DNA of 64,000 nucleotides from Salipiger mangrovisoli (GCF_015223355.1 NZ_JADFFK010000004.1:186001-250000); one strand, 5' to 3'. Shown: positions 26,137 to 35,738, counted from the stretch's first letter. Notes: generated by a model from the sequence alone, not told the origin. Numbers and translations are program-made.

Positions 26137-27021
26137 GTGACCTCGCTGCCGCTCGACTGGGTCGACGCTTTCACCGACCGGCCGTTTGGCGGCAACGGCT
26201 GCGCCGTTCTGCACGGCGGCGCGGTTCTGGACGACGAGACCTGCAAGGCCGTGGTGCGCGAGACCTCGCTGGTCGAATGCACCTTCACCGGCCCCTCCGA
26301 CGTGGCGGACGTGCATGTGCGCTACTTCCTTGCCGGCGGCGAGATTCCCTTTGCCGGGCACCCCACCATCGCCACGGTTGCGGCGCTGTTGCACCGGGGG
26401 CTGGTCGCGGGTGAGACGCTGACGCTCGAGACCAAGGCGGGTATCGTCCCGATCGAGATCGACCGCTCGGTGAGCCCGCCGCGCATTGTCATGACCCAGA
26501 ACGCCCCGCTCTTCGGCGTCTGCCCCGACAAGGCGCTGGTGGCGGATGCGGTCTCGCTGTCGCCCTCCGACATCCTCGGCCAGCCGCAACTTGTCTCGAC
26601 CGGGCTGCCCTGCTGCGTGACGGTGCTCAAGGATCGTGCCGCGCTGGAGCGCGCCGTGCTGGACCCCGAGGCGCTGGTCCGCCTCCGCACCGCCATGGGG
26701 CGGGGCGAGGCCGAGTTTGCCGAACCCTTCCTCGTCACGCTCGAGGGCGCGACCGCGGCCGGCGACACCTATGCCCGGCTGCTGCTGCCCCCGCCGAGCC
26801 CCCCCGAGGATCCCTTCACCGGCTCTGCCACCGGCGCGATGGCGGCCTACCTCTGGTCAAAGGGACTGATGGAAAGCCCCTGCTTCATCGCAGAGCAAGG
26901 TCATGGCATGGGCCGGCCGGGACAGGCGCAGGTCGAGGTGCTCGGCCCGCCCGAAGCGATCCGTGGCGTGCAGGTGGCCGGGCAGGCCTACGTGTTGATC
27001 TCGGGCGACATTCACATCTGA
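26137..27021 (+). CDS. PhzF-family isomerase/epimerase-like protein
   Basis: A 294-residue protein of the PhzF family, with the diaminopimelate-epimerase fold. DWVDAFTDRPFGGNGCAVL at the start, GGEIPFAGHPTIATVAALL near residue 68 and DPFTGSATGAMAAYLW near 226 are family signatures. The catalytic glutamate of PhzF corresponds to E47 in TSLVECTF. The true substrate is not known for most members, and no phenazine genes lie nearby. It starts with GTG 10 bp after the DUF1150 gene and may share its transcript. Confidence 0.88.
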   Translation: MTSLPLDWVDAFTDRPFGGNGCAVLHGGAVLDDETCKAVVRETSLVECTFTGPSDVADVHVRYFLAGGEIPFAGHPTIATVAALLHRGLVAGETLTLETKAGIVPIEIDRSVSPPRIVMTQNAPLFGVCPDKALVADAVSLSPSDILGQPQLVSTGLPCCVTVLKDRAALERAVLDPEALVRLRTAMGRGEAEFAEPFLVTLEGATAAGDTYARLLLPPPSPPEDPFTGSATGAMAAYLWSKGLMESPCFIAEQGHGMGRPGQAQVEVLGPPEAIRGVQVAGQAYVLISGDIHI

Positions 27022-27040
27022 GCCGCCCCTGTCGCGGGGC

Positions 27041-27949
27041 TCAGAAGCGGATGTTGTAATTGGTGCTCAGGACCAGCGGCTGCACCGGATCGAACACCTG
27101 CGTGCCATTGAGACTCATGGTGAAGCTGCGTTTCTTGTAGCTCCAGCTCAGTCCCGTCTTCAGGCTGGGAGCCTGCGTCTCCCCAGAGCTGCCTGCATCG
27201 ACCCACGCCCCGTAGCTGTAGCCAAGTTCGAAATAGGGCCGGAAGTTCCGCTCCAGCCGCAGCGTGGCGCGGGTCCGCAGCGTCGCCGAGAGTTTGCCCA
27301 CCTGCCAGCCCGAGACGTCCCCGACCCCGCTGCTGACCTGCTGCGACAGCGACAGACCCGCCGAACCCGACAGGTTCATCCGCGGCAACTCGTAGCGCCC
27401 GCTGGCGTTAAGCCCCGCCGCGGTGCGCCAGGCCGTCCGCGGCGTGCTGCCGAGCCGGTAATCCGGCCGCGCGAGCGCCGCCCAGGCCTTCAACCCGATG
27501 TGCTCGGTCAGCGACGTCGCAATATAGGGCGCGAAACTTAAGGTCTGGGTCTTGATGTCGCGTCCCGTGTCCAAGGCGGCGACGCCATAGCCAGTGGCGA
27601 ATCCGAGCCGGGAATCGGTCCCCAGCGGCCTTTCGAGACCCAGCAGAATGTCGACCTTTCGGCCGTTTGTGCTGCCGTGATACTCGCGCGCCTCGAGCGC
27701 CCACCACATGCGCGGCGCATTGTCCGACGCATTGGTCGCCAGGAACACGCCCCTGCTGTTCATCCGCACCCTTCCATAGCCGTTCAGCGCATGCCCCAGC
27801 ACGCTGTCAAACGCACCAATCGAGGCGTTCAGCGTGGTCGAGACGCTGGAGCGATAGGCCGAGCGCAGCGCTTCTTCCGCCTGGCCCGGCGATGCCGGAA
27901 GCAGGCAGGTCAGCAGCGCAAATGCGCTTATCAGGCGTGCGGTCTTCAT
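27041..27949 (-). CDS. Outer-membrane beta-barrel protein, autotransporter-barrel-like
   Basis: A 302-residue protein with a Sec signal peptide (ALLTCLLPASPGQA, cleavage near residue 24). The mature part consists of alternating amphipathic strands such as RLGFATGYGVAAL, LSATLRTRATLRLERNF and YFELGYSYGAWV. It ends in NYNIRF, with the terminal phenylalanine needed for outer-membrane assembly. It resembles a stand-alone autotransporter barrel without a passenger domain. Function unknown; a porin-like or adhesin-accessory role is possible. It is convergent with the phzF-like gene. Confidence 0.8.
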   Translation of the reverse strand: MKTARLISAFALLTCLLPASPGQAEEALRSAYRSSVSTTLNASIGAFDSVLGHALNGYGRVRMNSRGVFLATNASDNAPRMWWALEAREYHGSTNGRKVDILLGLERPLGTDSRLGFATGYGVAALDTGRDIKTQTLSFAPYIATSLTEHIGLKAWAALARPDYRLGSTPRTAWRTAAGLNASGRYELPRMNLSGSAGLSLSQQVSSGVGDVSGWQVGKLSATLRTRATLRLERNFRPYFELGYSYGAWVDAGSSGETQAPSLKTGLSWSYKKRSFTMSLNGTQVFDPVQPLVLSTNYNIRF

Positions 27950-28164
27950 GGCGTCCTCCGGGAGAGAGGTCGGGCGACATGCTGCCGTGCGTCAGCGTTG
28001 AGTCCGTGCGCCGCCATCGGGCGCCGGGGCGAGTCCTTCGGGTCGTGTGGTGTGTCCATGAAATATGCGGCGCGTCGTGGTCATCAAACCCCTCCGCGAC
28101 GGCAGGCCGCTCAATTTCGCGCGAGAGGCGCCGCGTCGCGCACAACTTGGCTCAAGAACGGCAC

Positions 28165-28188
28165 GAGGCCGGGCGCGTGCCCGGCCTC
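28165..28188 (-). terminator. Hairpin after sat-cysC
   Basis: A perfect 10-bp stem GAGGCCGGGC/GCCCGGCCTC with a GCGT loop, 26 bp beyond the sat-cysC stop. The T-tract on the minus strand is weak. Confidence 0.6.
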
Positions 28189-28213
28189 TCCCTATCTTCC
28201 CGCGACTGACAGC

Positions 28214-29932
28214 TCAGTGCCCCGCGATGAGCCCCATCGCCTCGAGCTTCAGCACCACCTGATGCGCGCAGTTGTCCACGTCGGTGCCCTCGGTCTCGAC
28301 CCGCAATTCGGGATTTGCGGGAACGTCATAGGGATCGGAGATGCCGGTGAACTCCTTGATCTTGCCCTCGCGCGCCAGCTTGTAGAGCCCCTTGCGGTCG
28401 CGCCGTTCGCACTCCTCGATCGTCGTTGCGACATGCACCTCGACGAAGGCGCCGTATTCCTCGATTCCCTCGCGCACCTTGCGGCGAGTGGTGGCATAGG
28501 GCGCGATCGGCGCGCAGATCGCGATGCCACCGTTCTTGGTGATCTCCGACGCGACGTAGCCGATGCGCAGGATGTTGAGATCGCGGTGTTCCTTGGAAAA
28601 GCCCAGCTCGGAACTGAGGTTCTTGCGCACGATGTCGCCATCGAGCAGCGTCACCGGCCGCCCGCCCATCTCCATCAGCTTGGTCATCAGCGCGTTGGCG
28701 ATGGTTGACTTGCCCGAGCCCGAGAAGCCGGTGAACAGCACCGTGAAGCCCTGCTTCGAACGCGGAGGCTTGGTCTTGCGCAGTTCCGAGACCACTTCGG
28801 GGAAGGAGAACCAGTCGGGGATCTCCAGCCCCTCGGCAAGGCGGCGGCGCAGCTCGGTGCCCGAGATATTGAGGATCGTCACCTTGTCCTTGTCGGCGAT
28901 CTCGTCGTTGGGCTCGTATTGCGCGCGCTCCTGCACGTAGACCATGTGCCGGAAGGGCACCATTTCGATGCCCATCTCGGCCTCGTGCTGGCGGAACAGA
29001 TCCTGCGCGTCGTAGGGGCCGTAGAAATCTTCGCCGGCGCTGTTCTTGCCCGGCCCGGCGTGGTCGCGTCCGACGATGAAATGGGTGCAGCCGTGGTTCT
29101 TGCGGATCAGCCCGTGCCAGACCGCCTCGCGCGGGCCGGCCATGCGCATGGCCAGCGGCAGCAACGACATGGTGGTGGTCGAGGCCGGGTACTTGTCGAG
29201 CACCGCCTCGTAGCAGCGCACGCGGGTGAAGTGGTCGACGTCGCCGGGCTTGGTCATGCCGACGACCGGGTGGATCAGCAGGTTCGCCTCGGATTCGCGC
29301 GCGGCGCGGAAGGTCAGTTCCTGATGGGCGCGGTGCAGCGGGTTGCGGGTCTGGAAGGCCACCACCTTGCGCCAGCCGAGCTTGCGGAAATAGGCGCGCA
29401 GCTCGTTCGGCGTGTCGCGCCGGGCGCGGAAGTCGTAGTGGACCGGCTGCTGGATGCCGGTGACCGGACCGCCCAGATAGACCTCGCCCGCGGTGTGGTG
29501 CAGGTAGTTGACCGCCGGGTGCGCGTCGTCATCCGCGCCAAAGACCTTCTCGGCCTCCTTCGCCTTGTCCGGGACCCACTTGTCGGTGACGGTCAGCGTG
29601 GCAAGGATCACCCCCTCCTGGTCGCGCAGCGCGATATCCTGCCCGATCTCGATTTTCTCGGCGAAGTCCCTCTTCACATCGAGGGTGATCGGCATCGGCC
29701 AAAGCGCCCCGCCGGCAAGCCGCATGGTCTCGACAACGCCGTTGTAGTCCTCCTCCGACAGGAAGCCCTTGAGCGGGTGGAAGCCGCCGTTCATCAGCAG
29801 TTCGAGGTCGCAGATCTGCCGGGGGCTGAGATCGTGGCTGACCAGGTCGGCCGCCTCCATCTTCAACTTCTGGGCACTGTCATAAGACACGTAGAGTTCG
29901 GGAATCGGGGCCAGACTGCTGGGCATCGTCAT
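28214..29932 (-). CDS. sat: Bifunctional sulfate adenylyltransferase/adenylylsulfate kinase
   Basis: A 572-residue fused enzyme making APS and then PAPS from sulfate and ATP. Residues 1 to about 385 are an archaeal/fungal-type ATP sulfurylase with QTRNPLHRAHQELT and GRDHAGPG motifs. Residues about 390-572 are APS kinase with the P-loop FTGFSGSGKSTIANAL and the DGDIVRKNLSSELGFS block. Both active sites look complete. It is not next to cysDN or cysH genes. Its PAPS could feed sulfation, which is notable given the decayed sulfotransferase at about 5.2 kb (inference). Confidence 0.95.
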   Translation of the reverse strand: MTMPSSLAPIPELYVSYDSAQKLKMEAADLVSHDLSPRQICDLELLMNGGFHPLKGFLSEEDYNGVVETMRLAGGALWPMPITLDVKRDFAEKIEIGQDIALRDQEGVILATLTVTDKWVPDKAKEAEKVFGADDDAHPAVNYLHHTAGEVYLGGPVTGIQQPVHYDFRARRDTPNELRAYFRKLGWRKVVAFQTRNPLHRAHQELTFRAARESEANLLIHPVVGMTKPGDVDHFTRVRCYEAVLDKYPASTTTMSLLPLAMRMAGPREAVWHGLIRKNHGCTHFIVGRDHAGPGKNSAGEDFYGPYDAQDLFRQHEAEMGIEMVPFRHMVYVQERAQYEPNDEIADKDKVTILNISGTELRRRLAEGLEIPDWFSFPEVVSELRKTKPPRSKQGFTVLFTGFSGSGKSTIANALMTKLMEMGGRPVTLLDGDIVRKNLSSELGFSKEHRDLNILRIGYVASEITKNGGIAICAPIAPYATTRRKVREGIEEYGAFVEVHVATTIEECERRDRKGLYKLAREGKIKEFTGISDPYDVPANPELRVETEGTDVDNCAHQVVLKLEAMGLIAGH

Positions 29933-30123
29933 GAAACTGGTCTCTTCACTGAATGGGCGGCGCCTGCGCGCCTGAATGGATCAATGCCGCCAGTAGAAAC
30001 CTGTTCGAGAATTTTTCAACTATCAGGGAAGGCCGATCTTTTCGCGGTGAGGCATTCCCGCATCGCCCGCCGCGAAATCTCGCAGCGTGGCCGGCCCCGC
30101 GCCGCGAAACGAAAGCAGGAATG

Positions 30124-30156
30124 AAAAAAGCGCGATGCCGCGGGGCGGCATCGCGC
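30124..30156 (-). terminator. Intrinsic terminator of trxB
   Basis: Minus-strand 11-bp stem GCGCGATGCCG/CGGCATCGCGC with a 5-nt loop followed by TTTTTT, 26 bp beyond the trxB stop. Confidence 0.88.
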
Positions 30157-30181
30157 TCTGGATCAGGTCAGGAGCGGCGGA

Positions 30182-31186
30182 TCAGGACGCCTGTTCGACC
30201 GGCGCGCCGTAACCCAGCGGCTCGGAGGTGTCCTTGCCCTCGTCCAGCCCCTGCTCGGCCAGCCAGCGCTCGGCTTCCAGCGCCGCCATGCAGCCCATGC
30301 CCGCCGAGGTCACCGCCTGGCGGTACTTGTGGTCGGTCAGGTCGCCCGCGGCGAAGACACCGGGGATCGAGGTCTCGGTGGTGCCGGGCTTGGTCACCAC
30401 GTAGCCGCCCATGTGGGTCTCGAGCTGGTCCTTCACCAGCTCCGACGCCGGGGCGTGGCCGATGGCGATGAACACACCCTTGGCGGGGATCTCCTTGATC
30501 TCGCCGGTGGTCACGTGCTTCACCTTCACGCCGGTCACGCCCTTGGGCATGTCCTCGCCGAGCACCTCCTCGAGCTGGTGGTGCCAGAGCGTCTCGATCT
30601 TGGGGTGGTTGAACAGGCGCTCCTGCAGGATCTTCTCGGCGCGCAGCTCGTCGCGGCGGTGGATCAGCGTGACCTTCGAGGCGAAGTTGGTGAGGAACAG
30701 CGCCTCTTCCACGGCGGTGTTGCCGCCGCCGATCACCACGATCTCCTGCCCGCGGTAGAAGAATCCGTCACAGGTGGCGCAGGCCGAGACGCCGAAGCCC
30801 TTGAACGCATCCTCGGTCGGCAGGCCCAGCCATTTCGCCCGTGCGCCGGTGGCGAGGACCACGGCGTCGGCGGTGTAGGTCGTGCCGCTGTCGCCCTTGG
30901 CCACGAAGGGGCGCTGGCCGAGGTCGAGGTCGGTGATGATGTCGCCGATGATCTCACAGCCCATGGCGCGGGCGTGCGCCTCCATCTTCACCATCAGGTC
31001 GGGGCCCTGGATCTCGGTCTCGCCGGGCCAGTTCTCGACCTCGGTGGTGGTGGTCAGCTGGCCGCCCGGCTCGAGCCCCTGCACCAGCAGCGGGGAAAGC
31101 ATGGCGCGCGAGGCGTAGACGCCTGCGGTGTAACCGGCCGGGCCGGAGCCGATGATGAGGAGCCGTGTGTGGCGGGTGTCGGACAT
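30182..31186 (-). CDS. trxB: Thioredoxin-disulfide reductase
   Basis: A 334-residue NADPH- and FAD-dependent flavoenzyme reducing thioredoxin. The FAD motif IIGSGPAGYTAGVYASRA lies near residue 11, the redox pair is in SACATCDGFFYRG near 138, the NADPH motif VVIGGGNTAVEEAL follows near 155, and GVFAAGDLTDHKYRQ lies near 284. ATG 31186 (MSDTRH) is the usual family start; the longer frame adds an Arg-rich leader with no support. It is divergent from an Lrp-type regulator, with a palindrome between them. Confidence 0.95.
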   Translation of the reverse strand: MSDTRHTRLLIIGSGPAGYTAGVYASRAMLSPLLVQGLEPGGQLTTTTEVENWPGETEIQGPDLMVKMEAHARAMGCEIIGDIITDLDLGQRPFVAKGDSGTTYTADAVVLATGARAKWLGLPTEDAFKGFGVSACATCDGFFYRGQEIVVIGGGNTAVEEALFLTNFASKVTLIHRRDELRAEKILQERLFNHPKIETLWHHQLEEVLGEDMPKGVTGVKVKHVTTGEIKEIPAKGVFIAIGHAPASELVKDQLETHMGGYVVTKPGTTETSIPGVFAAGDLTDHKYRQAVTSAGMGCMAALEAERWLAEQGLDEGKDTSEPLGYGAPVEQAS

Positions 31187-31299
31187 GTCGTGCCTCTCGC
31201 GAGCTATGGCATTCGGTTTGGGAATTGCATATAGCCACGCGCGGCGGCGACGCAAACCCCGCGCCTCTGCCTGTTCCCCCGGAATCTCGTCCCGTTAAG

Positions 31300-31323
31300 A
31301 ATCTTTCAAGAATATGAAAGATT
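31300..31323. promoter_or_regulatory. Palindromic operator candidate between trxB and lrp-like gene
   Basis: AATCTTTCA, 6-nt spacer AGAATA, TGAAAGATT: perfect 9-bp arms in the 191-bp divergent region. An Lrp/AsnC protein is encoded 55 bp away, so autoregulation is likely. Confidence 0.6.
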
Positions 31324-31345
31324 ATTGCGGCGTTGTCCCGTCTGG

Positions 31346-31351
31346 TATAAT
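31346..31351 (+). promoter_or_regulatory. -10 box of the lrp-like gene
   Basis: TATAAT, 27 bp before the ATG. A TTGCGG at 31325-31330 may be the -35 but the spacing is only 15 bp. The upstream palindrome is centred about 46 bp upstream of the expected start of transcription. Confidence 0.5.
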
Positions 31352-31377
31352 ATTCGCGAAAAGCTCAAGGAAGACGC

Positions 31378-31878
31378 ATGCCCGCCCACAGGCTCGACCC
31401 AATCGACCGCAAGATTCTGGCAGAATTGCAGGCCGACGGCCGCATGACCAACGTCGAACTCGCCCGCCGCGTGGGCATTTCGGCGCCGCCCTGCCTGCGC
31501 CGTGTGCGCACGCTTGAGGAGCAAGGGTTCATCAGGGGCTATCATGCCGAGGTCGATTCCCGCGAACTGGGCTTCGAGGTGCAGGTCTTTGCCAGCGTCG
31601 GCCTGCAGAGTCAGGCCGAAGCAGACCTGCGCGCCTTCGAGGACCGCTGCCGCAGCTGGCCGCTGGTGCGTGAGTGCCACATGCTGAACGGCGAGGTGGA
31701 TTTCATCCTGAAATGCGTGGCGCCGGACCTGTCGACCTTCCAGGCCTTCCTGACCGAGAAGCTGCTGACCGCGCCGAACGTCGCTTCGGTCAAGACCTCG
31801 CTGGTCATCCGTGGCGCCAAGGACGAGCCGGGCGTGCCCTTCGATGTCCTCGAAGAACGGCTGAGCCGGACCGCCTGA
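31378..31878 (+). CDS. Lrp/AsnC-family regulator
   Basis: A 166-residue regulator. The N-terminal winged helix is LDPIDRKILAELQADGRMTN followed by VELARRVGISAPPCLRRVR (residues 6-44). The C-terminal RAM domain (residues about 70-150) has VRECHMLNGEVDFILKC, the usual ligand-binding block. Such proteins sense amino acids and form octamers. Its position opposite trxB is conserved in related bacteria, hinting at a link to redox or amino-acid state. Confidence 0.92.
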   Translation: MPAHRLDPIDRKILAELQADGRMTNVELARRVGISAPPCLRRVRTLEEQGFIRGYHAEVDSRELGFEVQVFASVGLQSQAEADLRAFEDRCRSWPLVRECHMLNGEVDFILKCVAPDLSTFQAFLTEKLLTAPNVASVKTSLVIRGAKDEPGVPFDVLEERLSRTA

Positions 31879-31925
31879 CGGCGGACCGGCCCTTCCCCGG
31901 TATATGGCCGGGGGCTATCCGTGCT

Positions 31926-32717
31926 TCAGCTCGCCATCAGGCTGTCCACCGCCTCGCGCGAGGAGCGGGTCATGGACAGCTCGCCGAAGTCCTGAAGCTC
32001 CGACAGATTGTCGAACATTGACAGGAACAGCGCCCGCAGGTTCGGACTGCTTACGGCATGCAAAGCCTTGCCGGGATGGTAGGTCTCCATTTCGAGCCCA
32101 CCGACCTTGATCGTCGCATGGTGCCGCACCATCAGGTGGTAGAGCTGGACACCCCCGGCCGGGGTCACCGGCACGATACGGTCCCAGTCCGCCTCGTCTG
32201 CAACCGGCACCAGCACGCTGTCCTGACCCAGCAGCGCCCGGAACCTCGAACGCGTCACCACAAGCCGGGCCGAGGGTCCGAGCAACAGGTCGGCAGCCGG
32301 CCGGCCGAGCCCGTAGGCATCGGATGTAACGCGGGTCAGCGAACCGAGCCCGCTTTCCTCGCAGAGCACCCCTGGAACGTAAGTGGTCGAGCCGATCCAG
32401 GTGATCGACTGCGTCCCGCGGCTGGTCTCGATGTAATCGCCCGGAAGCAGATCCTCGATGGCGACCGGACCACGCGTGGTCTGGATCAGCGTCCCGCGGG
32501 CAAAGGCCGAGCAGGCGTCCTCGAAGAGCGGCAGCGCCGGGGCCACCTGCTGTTTCATCGATATGGAAAGATCGGGCAACAAGGCGGCGACCTCGTATTT
32601 GCGCATGAGAGAGCTTGCGCGCCGAGGCCGCCCGTCCCGGAGAGAGACCGGAGCTTTGGAAATTTCTTTCGAAAAAACACCTTCGCGACCGAAGGCCGCG
32701 TGATGAGTACTGGTCAT
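31926..32717 (-). CDS. Hint-domain protein (Hint_2 type)
   Basis: A 263-residue protein. Residues about 65-215 resemble the roseobacter-typical Hint_2 domain: FARGTLIQTTRGPVAIEDLL then PGDYIETSRGTQSITWIG, and DLLLGPSARLVVTRSRFRAL later. The usual nucleophile motif is C-F-x-x-G-T with Cys directly before Phe. Here the order is C-S-A-F-A-R-G-T, so alanine holds that place. No C-terminal His-Asn splice junction is seen, so self-splicing is unlikely. ATG 32717 has AGGGAT upstream. Function unknown. Confidence 0.8.
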   Translation of the reverse strand: MTSTHHAAFGREGVFSKEISKAPVSLRDGRPRRASSLMRKYEVAALLPDLSISMKQQVAPALPLFEDACSAFARGTLIQTTRGPVAIEDLLPGDYIETSRGTQSITWIGSTTYVPGVLCEESGLGSLTRVTSDAYGLGRPAADLLLGPSARLVVTRSRFRALLGQDSVLVPVADEADWDRIVPVTPAGGVQLYHLMVRHHATIKVGGLEMETYHPGKALHAVSSPNLRALFLSMFDNLSELQDFGELSMTRSSREAVDSLMAS

Positions 32718-32958
32718 TTCAACATCCCTTGGCAGGCTGTCACATCCGTGCTGGCCCCCACCAACAACGACAGAAGGACGTCTAATCGACTGGCCCAGAT
32801 CAGGCCTCATTCTGGCATTTCTGTCAAAATTTCGGTGAATTTTCCGAGTATTGCGCGGATAATCCCACACCGCTGGCGGGATTGTCTCACCCTCGGGAAC
32901 CGCTTTGACACAATTCGGCAACCATGAGGACGAATCGTGACGGGCGCAGCCGTTCAGT

Positions 32959-33714
32959 TCAGAGTCGGATTGCCGAGATCAGGCGGCCGTAATCGGCTTC
33001 GCGCTGGTGCGTCGCCCGGCGGAAGGAGAAGAAGCGCTCCGGGTCCGAGTAGGTGCAATGCCGCGTCCATTCGGCCTCGATCCCCGCGGCACGCAGACGG
33101 TGCAGCCCATAGGCTGGCAAATCGAACTGCGCACGGTCTCCCTGACCGCCAGCGAAGAATCGGCCATTGCCCGGATCCTCGCCGAGGAACTCCTCAAGAA
33201 ATTCCGGTCCCACCTCATAGGCGCGCTGGCTGATGGTCGGGCCGATCACGGCGCGGATCCCCTCGCGGCTGGCGCCGAGGGCGATCATCGCCTCCACCGT
33301 CGCCTCGAGCACCCCGCCCTGCGCGCCGCGCCAGCCCGCATGGGCCGCGCCGATCACCCCGGCGTCGGCATCGGCGAAAAGCACCGGCTGGCAATCGGCG
33401 GTCAGAACGGCCAGCGCCAGTCCCGGCTGGTCGGTGACCAGCCCGTCAGCCTCGGGTCGCGGGTCGGTCAGCGGTCCGGTCACGGTGACCACCCTGGGCG
33501 AATGCACTTGGCTGACGGTCACCAGAGCCTCGACCGGCACGTCCATCGCCTGCGCCACGCGGGCGCGGTTGATGGCCACGATCTCGCGCTGGTCCGACGA
33601 GCCGGGACCGCAGTTGAGCCCGGCGAATACCCCCGAGGATGCGCCGCCCCTGCGAGTAAAGAACCCATGCCTGAGCGGAGCCAGGGAGTCTGCGGTAATG
33701 ATTTCCAGCGTCAT
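32959..33714 (-). CDS. pgeF: Purine nucleoside phosphorylase/laccase-domain protein (YfiH family)
   Basis: A 251-residue multicopper-oxidase-fold-like protein of the DUF152/YfiH family. The zinc ligands are seen in VSQVHSPRVV, LTADCQPVLFAD and GAAHAGWRGAQGG. Family members act on adenosine and other purine nucleosides, and E. coli YfiH has been implicated in peptidoglycan editing. The ATG overlaps the end of midA by 4 nt, so lgt-midA-pgeF form an operon, a common order in Rhodobacteraceae. Confidence 0.93.
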   Translation of the reverse strand: MTLEIITADSLAPLRHGFFTRRGGASSGVFAGLNCGPGSSDQREIVAINRARVAQAMDVPVEALVTVSQVHSPRVVTVTGPLTDPRPEADGLVTDQPGLALAVLTADCQPVLFADADAGVIGAAHAGWRGAQGGVLEATVEAMIALGASREGIRAVIGPTISQRAYEVGPEFLEEFLGEDPGNGRFFAGGQGDRAQFDLPAYGLHRLRAAGIEAEWTRHCTYSDPERFFSFRRATHQREADYGRLISAIRL

Positions 33715-34775
33715 GTATCCATTCCGGGCGGCGTCGGTGCGTCCGGCGCATAGAGCGCCAGAATCTTGAACAAACTTCCCATTTCACCGGGGTGCGTCAA
33801 CCGGCGATGTGCAGCGATGTGACTTTCCAGCGCGTCACCCGAAAGCCGCGTCGCCAGCGCCCGCGCGCGTTCGGTGATCCCGAGCCGCTCCAAAACCACG
33901 CCCTGAGCCGTCAATGGCGCATGGGCGGCGGGTGCCGCGGCATGCGCCAGCGCGCGGAAATCCACATGCGCCGTCAGGTCGGCCTGGCCAGGCGCATCGA
34001 GTGCGCCGGTCTTTTCATGCGCCCGCACCGCCTGAAGCGTGTCGCCAAGGCTGCCCCAGTCGCCATAGTCCACGATGAGCGCAACGCCGCCGTAAGCCGC
34101 GATGCGCCGCCCGACCTCCTGCACGATCGCCTCGGCAGGGGCGCAGGTCTCGACCATGTCACCCTGCGCGGTGTCCGCCAGACGATGCTCGAGCGCCGCC
34201 TGCGCCGAGATATCGGTCAGCCCGAAGGACAGTCGCCCCTCGTGCCAGCCCACCACGCGCTCGCGCCAGCCCTCTCCGTCGCGCAGGAACTGGCGCACGG
34301 GCAACGCGTCGAAGAACTCGTTGGCGATCAGGAAAAGCGGTCCCTCGGGCAGGTCGGCAAGGCTGTCGTGCCACGTTGGTGCAAAACCGCCGAGGCGCTT
34401 CGTCTGTTCGGCCCGCAGCGTCGGCGAAGCCTCGACGAGATGCAGATCGGCCGCGGCGATAAGCCCCGGCACCGCGCGCATGGCGCGCAGCGCATCGGCC
34501 ATCAGCGTGCCCCGGCCCGGCCCCAGCTCTGCCAGGATGAACCGCTCGGGGCAGCCCTGATCCATCCAGCTCTGCGCCAGCGCAATGCCAAGCAGTTCGC
34601 CGAACATCTGGCTGATCTCGGGGGCAGTGGTGAAATCGCCCTGCGCGCCGAGTGGATCGCGGGTGGTGTAATAGCCGTGCAGCGGGTGCAGCAGGCACCA
34701 GGTCATGTATTCGGCCACGCTCATCGGGCCTTCGGCCGCGATGCGCGCCTGAAGCAGCGGCAGCAGCGCGCTCAT
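33711..34775 (-). CDS. SAM-dependent methyltransferase, MidA/NDUFAF7 family
   Basis: A 354-residue class I methyltransferase. [20 protein letters not shown] near residue 46 and [18 protein letters not shown] near 82 are the family signature and SAM-binding loop. [12 protein letters not shown] near 150 is also diagnostic. The mitochondrial homologue methylates an arginine of the complex I subunit NDUFS2. A similar role is possible in this bacterium (inference). ATG 34775 overlaps the lgt stop; longer in-frame extension runs antisense to lgt's own frame and is rejected. Confidence 0.92.
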   Translation of the reverse strand: MSALLPLLQARIAAEGPMSVAEYMTWCLLHPLHGYYTTRDPLGAQGDFTTAPEISQMFGELLGIALAQSWMDQGCPERFILAELGPGRGTLMADALRAMRAVPGLIAAADLHLVEASPTLRAEQTKRLGGFAPTWHDSLADLPEGPLFLIANEFFDALPVRQFLRDGEGWRERVVGWHEGRLSFGLTDISAQAALEHRLADTAQGDMVETCAPAEAIVQEVGRRIAAYGGVALIVDYGDWGSLGDTLQAVRAHEKTGALDAPGQADLTAHVDFRALAHAAAPAAHAPLTAQGVVLERLGITERARALATRLSGDALESHIAAHRRLTHPGEMGSLFKILALYAPDAPTPPGMDT

Positions 34776-35659
34776 GCGCGCCGCCGCGCCCAGAGAATGA
34801 GACCGATCCCGACGAGGATCATCGGCAGCGACAGCATCTGGCCCATGGTCAGCCCGTAGCCGCCGATGTGCCAGGCGAGCCCCAGCGGATTGCCCGGCGA
34901 GACGAATTGCGCGTCGGGCTGACGCACCAGCTCGACGAGGAAGCGCGCGATGCCGTAGCCGGCGACGAACACACCCGCCAGCTGCCACGGCCGCTTCAGC
35001 CCGCCCTTGCGCAGCGCCAGCCAGAGCAGCAACCCGCCCAGCAGGATGCCCTCGAGCGCCGCCTCGTAAAGCTGCGAGGGGTGCCGCGCGCAGAGCGCGC
35101 CAAGCGCCTGACCGCAGGCCTGCGCCGCCTCGCCGGGGAAGATCACCCCCCAGGGCAGGTCCGTCGGGCGGCCCCAGAGCTCGGCATTGACGAAATTGGC
35201 GATGCGACCCAGCAGCAGCCCCGGCGGTACCGAAATCGCCAGCATGTCGGCGGTCGAGCCGAGCGGGATGCGGTTCTTCAGACAGAAGCCGAGGAAGCCG
35301 ATCAACACCCCGAGGAAGCCGCCGTGGAAAGACATGCCGCCGTGCCAGACCATGAGGATCTCGGCCGGGTGCGTCAGGTAGTACGCGGGCTGGTAAAACA
35401 GCACGAAGCCCAGCCGTCCGCCAAGGATGATGCCCAGAATCACCCAGGTCAGCAGCTGCTCGACCTGCGCCGGGCTCATCGGCGGCTGATCGCCCGGCCA
35501 GAGGTGCACGCGTTTCACCGCGGCGACGGCGATGCGCCAGCCGATGATGATGCCCGCGATGTAGGCAAGCGCGTACCAGCGCAGGGCGAATTCCATGCCG
35601 AAAACCGAGATCGAGAAGACCTCGGAGGACAGGGGCGGAAAGGGAATGGCAGCTTTCAT
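34772..35659 (-). CDS. lgt: Prolipoprotein diacylglyceryl transferase
   Basis: A 295-residue inner-membrane enzyme with about seven membrane segments. It transfers diacylglycerol from phosphatidylglycerol to the lipobox cysteine. [17 protein letters not shown] and the Lgt signature [20 protein letters not shown] (about residues 147-166) are intact, as is [15 protein letters not shown] 35659 ([11 protein letters not shown]) gives the usual family start. First gene of lgt-midA-pgeF, divergent from ubiK. Confidence 0.95.
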   Translation of the reverse strand: MKAAIPFPPLSSEVFSISVFGMEFALRWYALAYIAGIIIGWRIAVAAVKRVHLWPGDQPPMSPAQVEQLLTWVILGIILGGRLGFVLFYQPAYYLTHPAEILMVWHGGMSFHGGFLGVLIGFLGFCLKNRIPLGSTADMLAISVPPGLLLGRIANFVNAELWGRPTDLPWGVIFPGEAAQACGQALGALCARHPSQLYEAALEGILLGGLLLWLALRKGGLKRPWQLAGVFVAGYGIARFLVELVRQPDAQFVSPGNPLGLAWHIGGYGLTMGQMLSLPMILVGIGLILWARRRA

Positions 35660-35738
35660 GCGCGATGAGTGACGGGAGTTTCCGGGGGAAGTCAACCTTG
35701 TGACCGGGGGCCTCTCGGCCCATATAGGAGCCAAGCAT

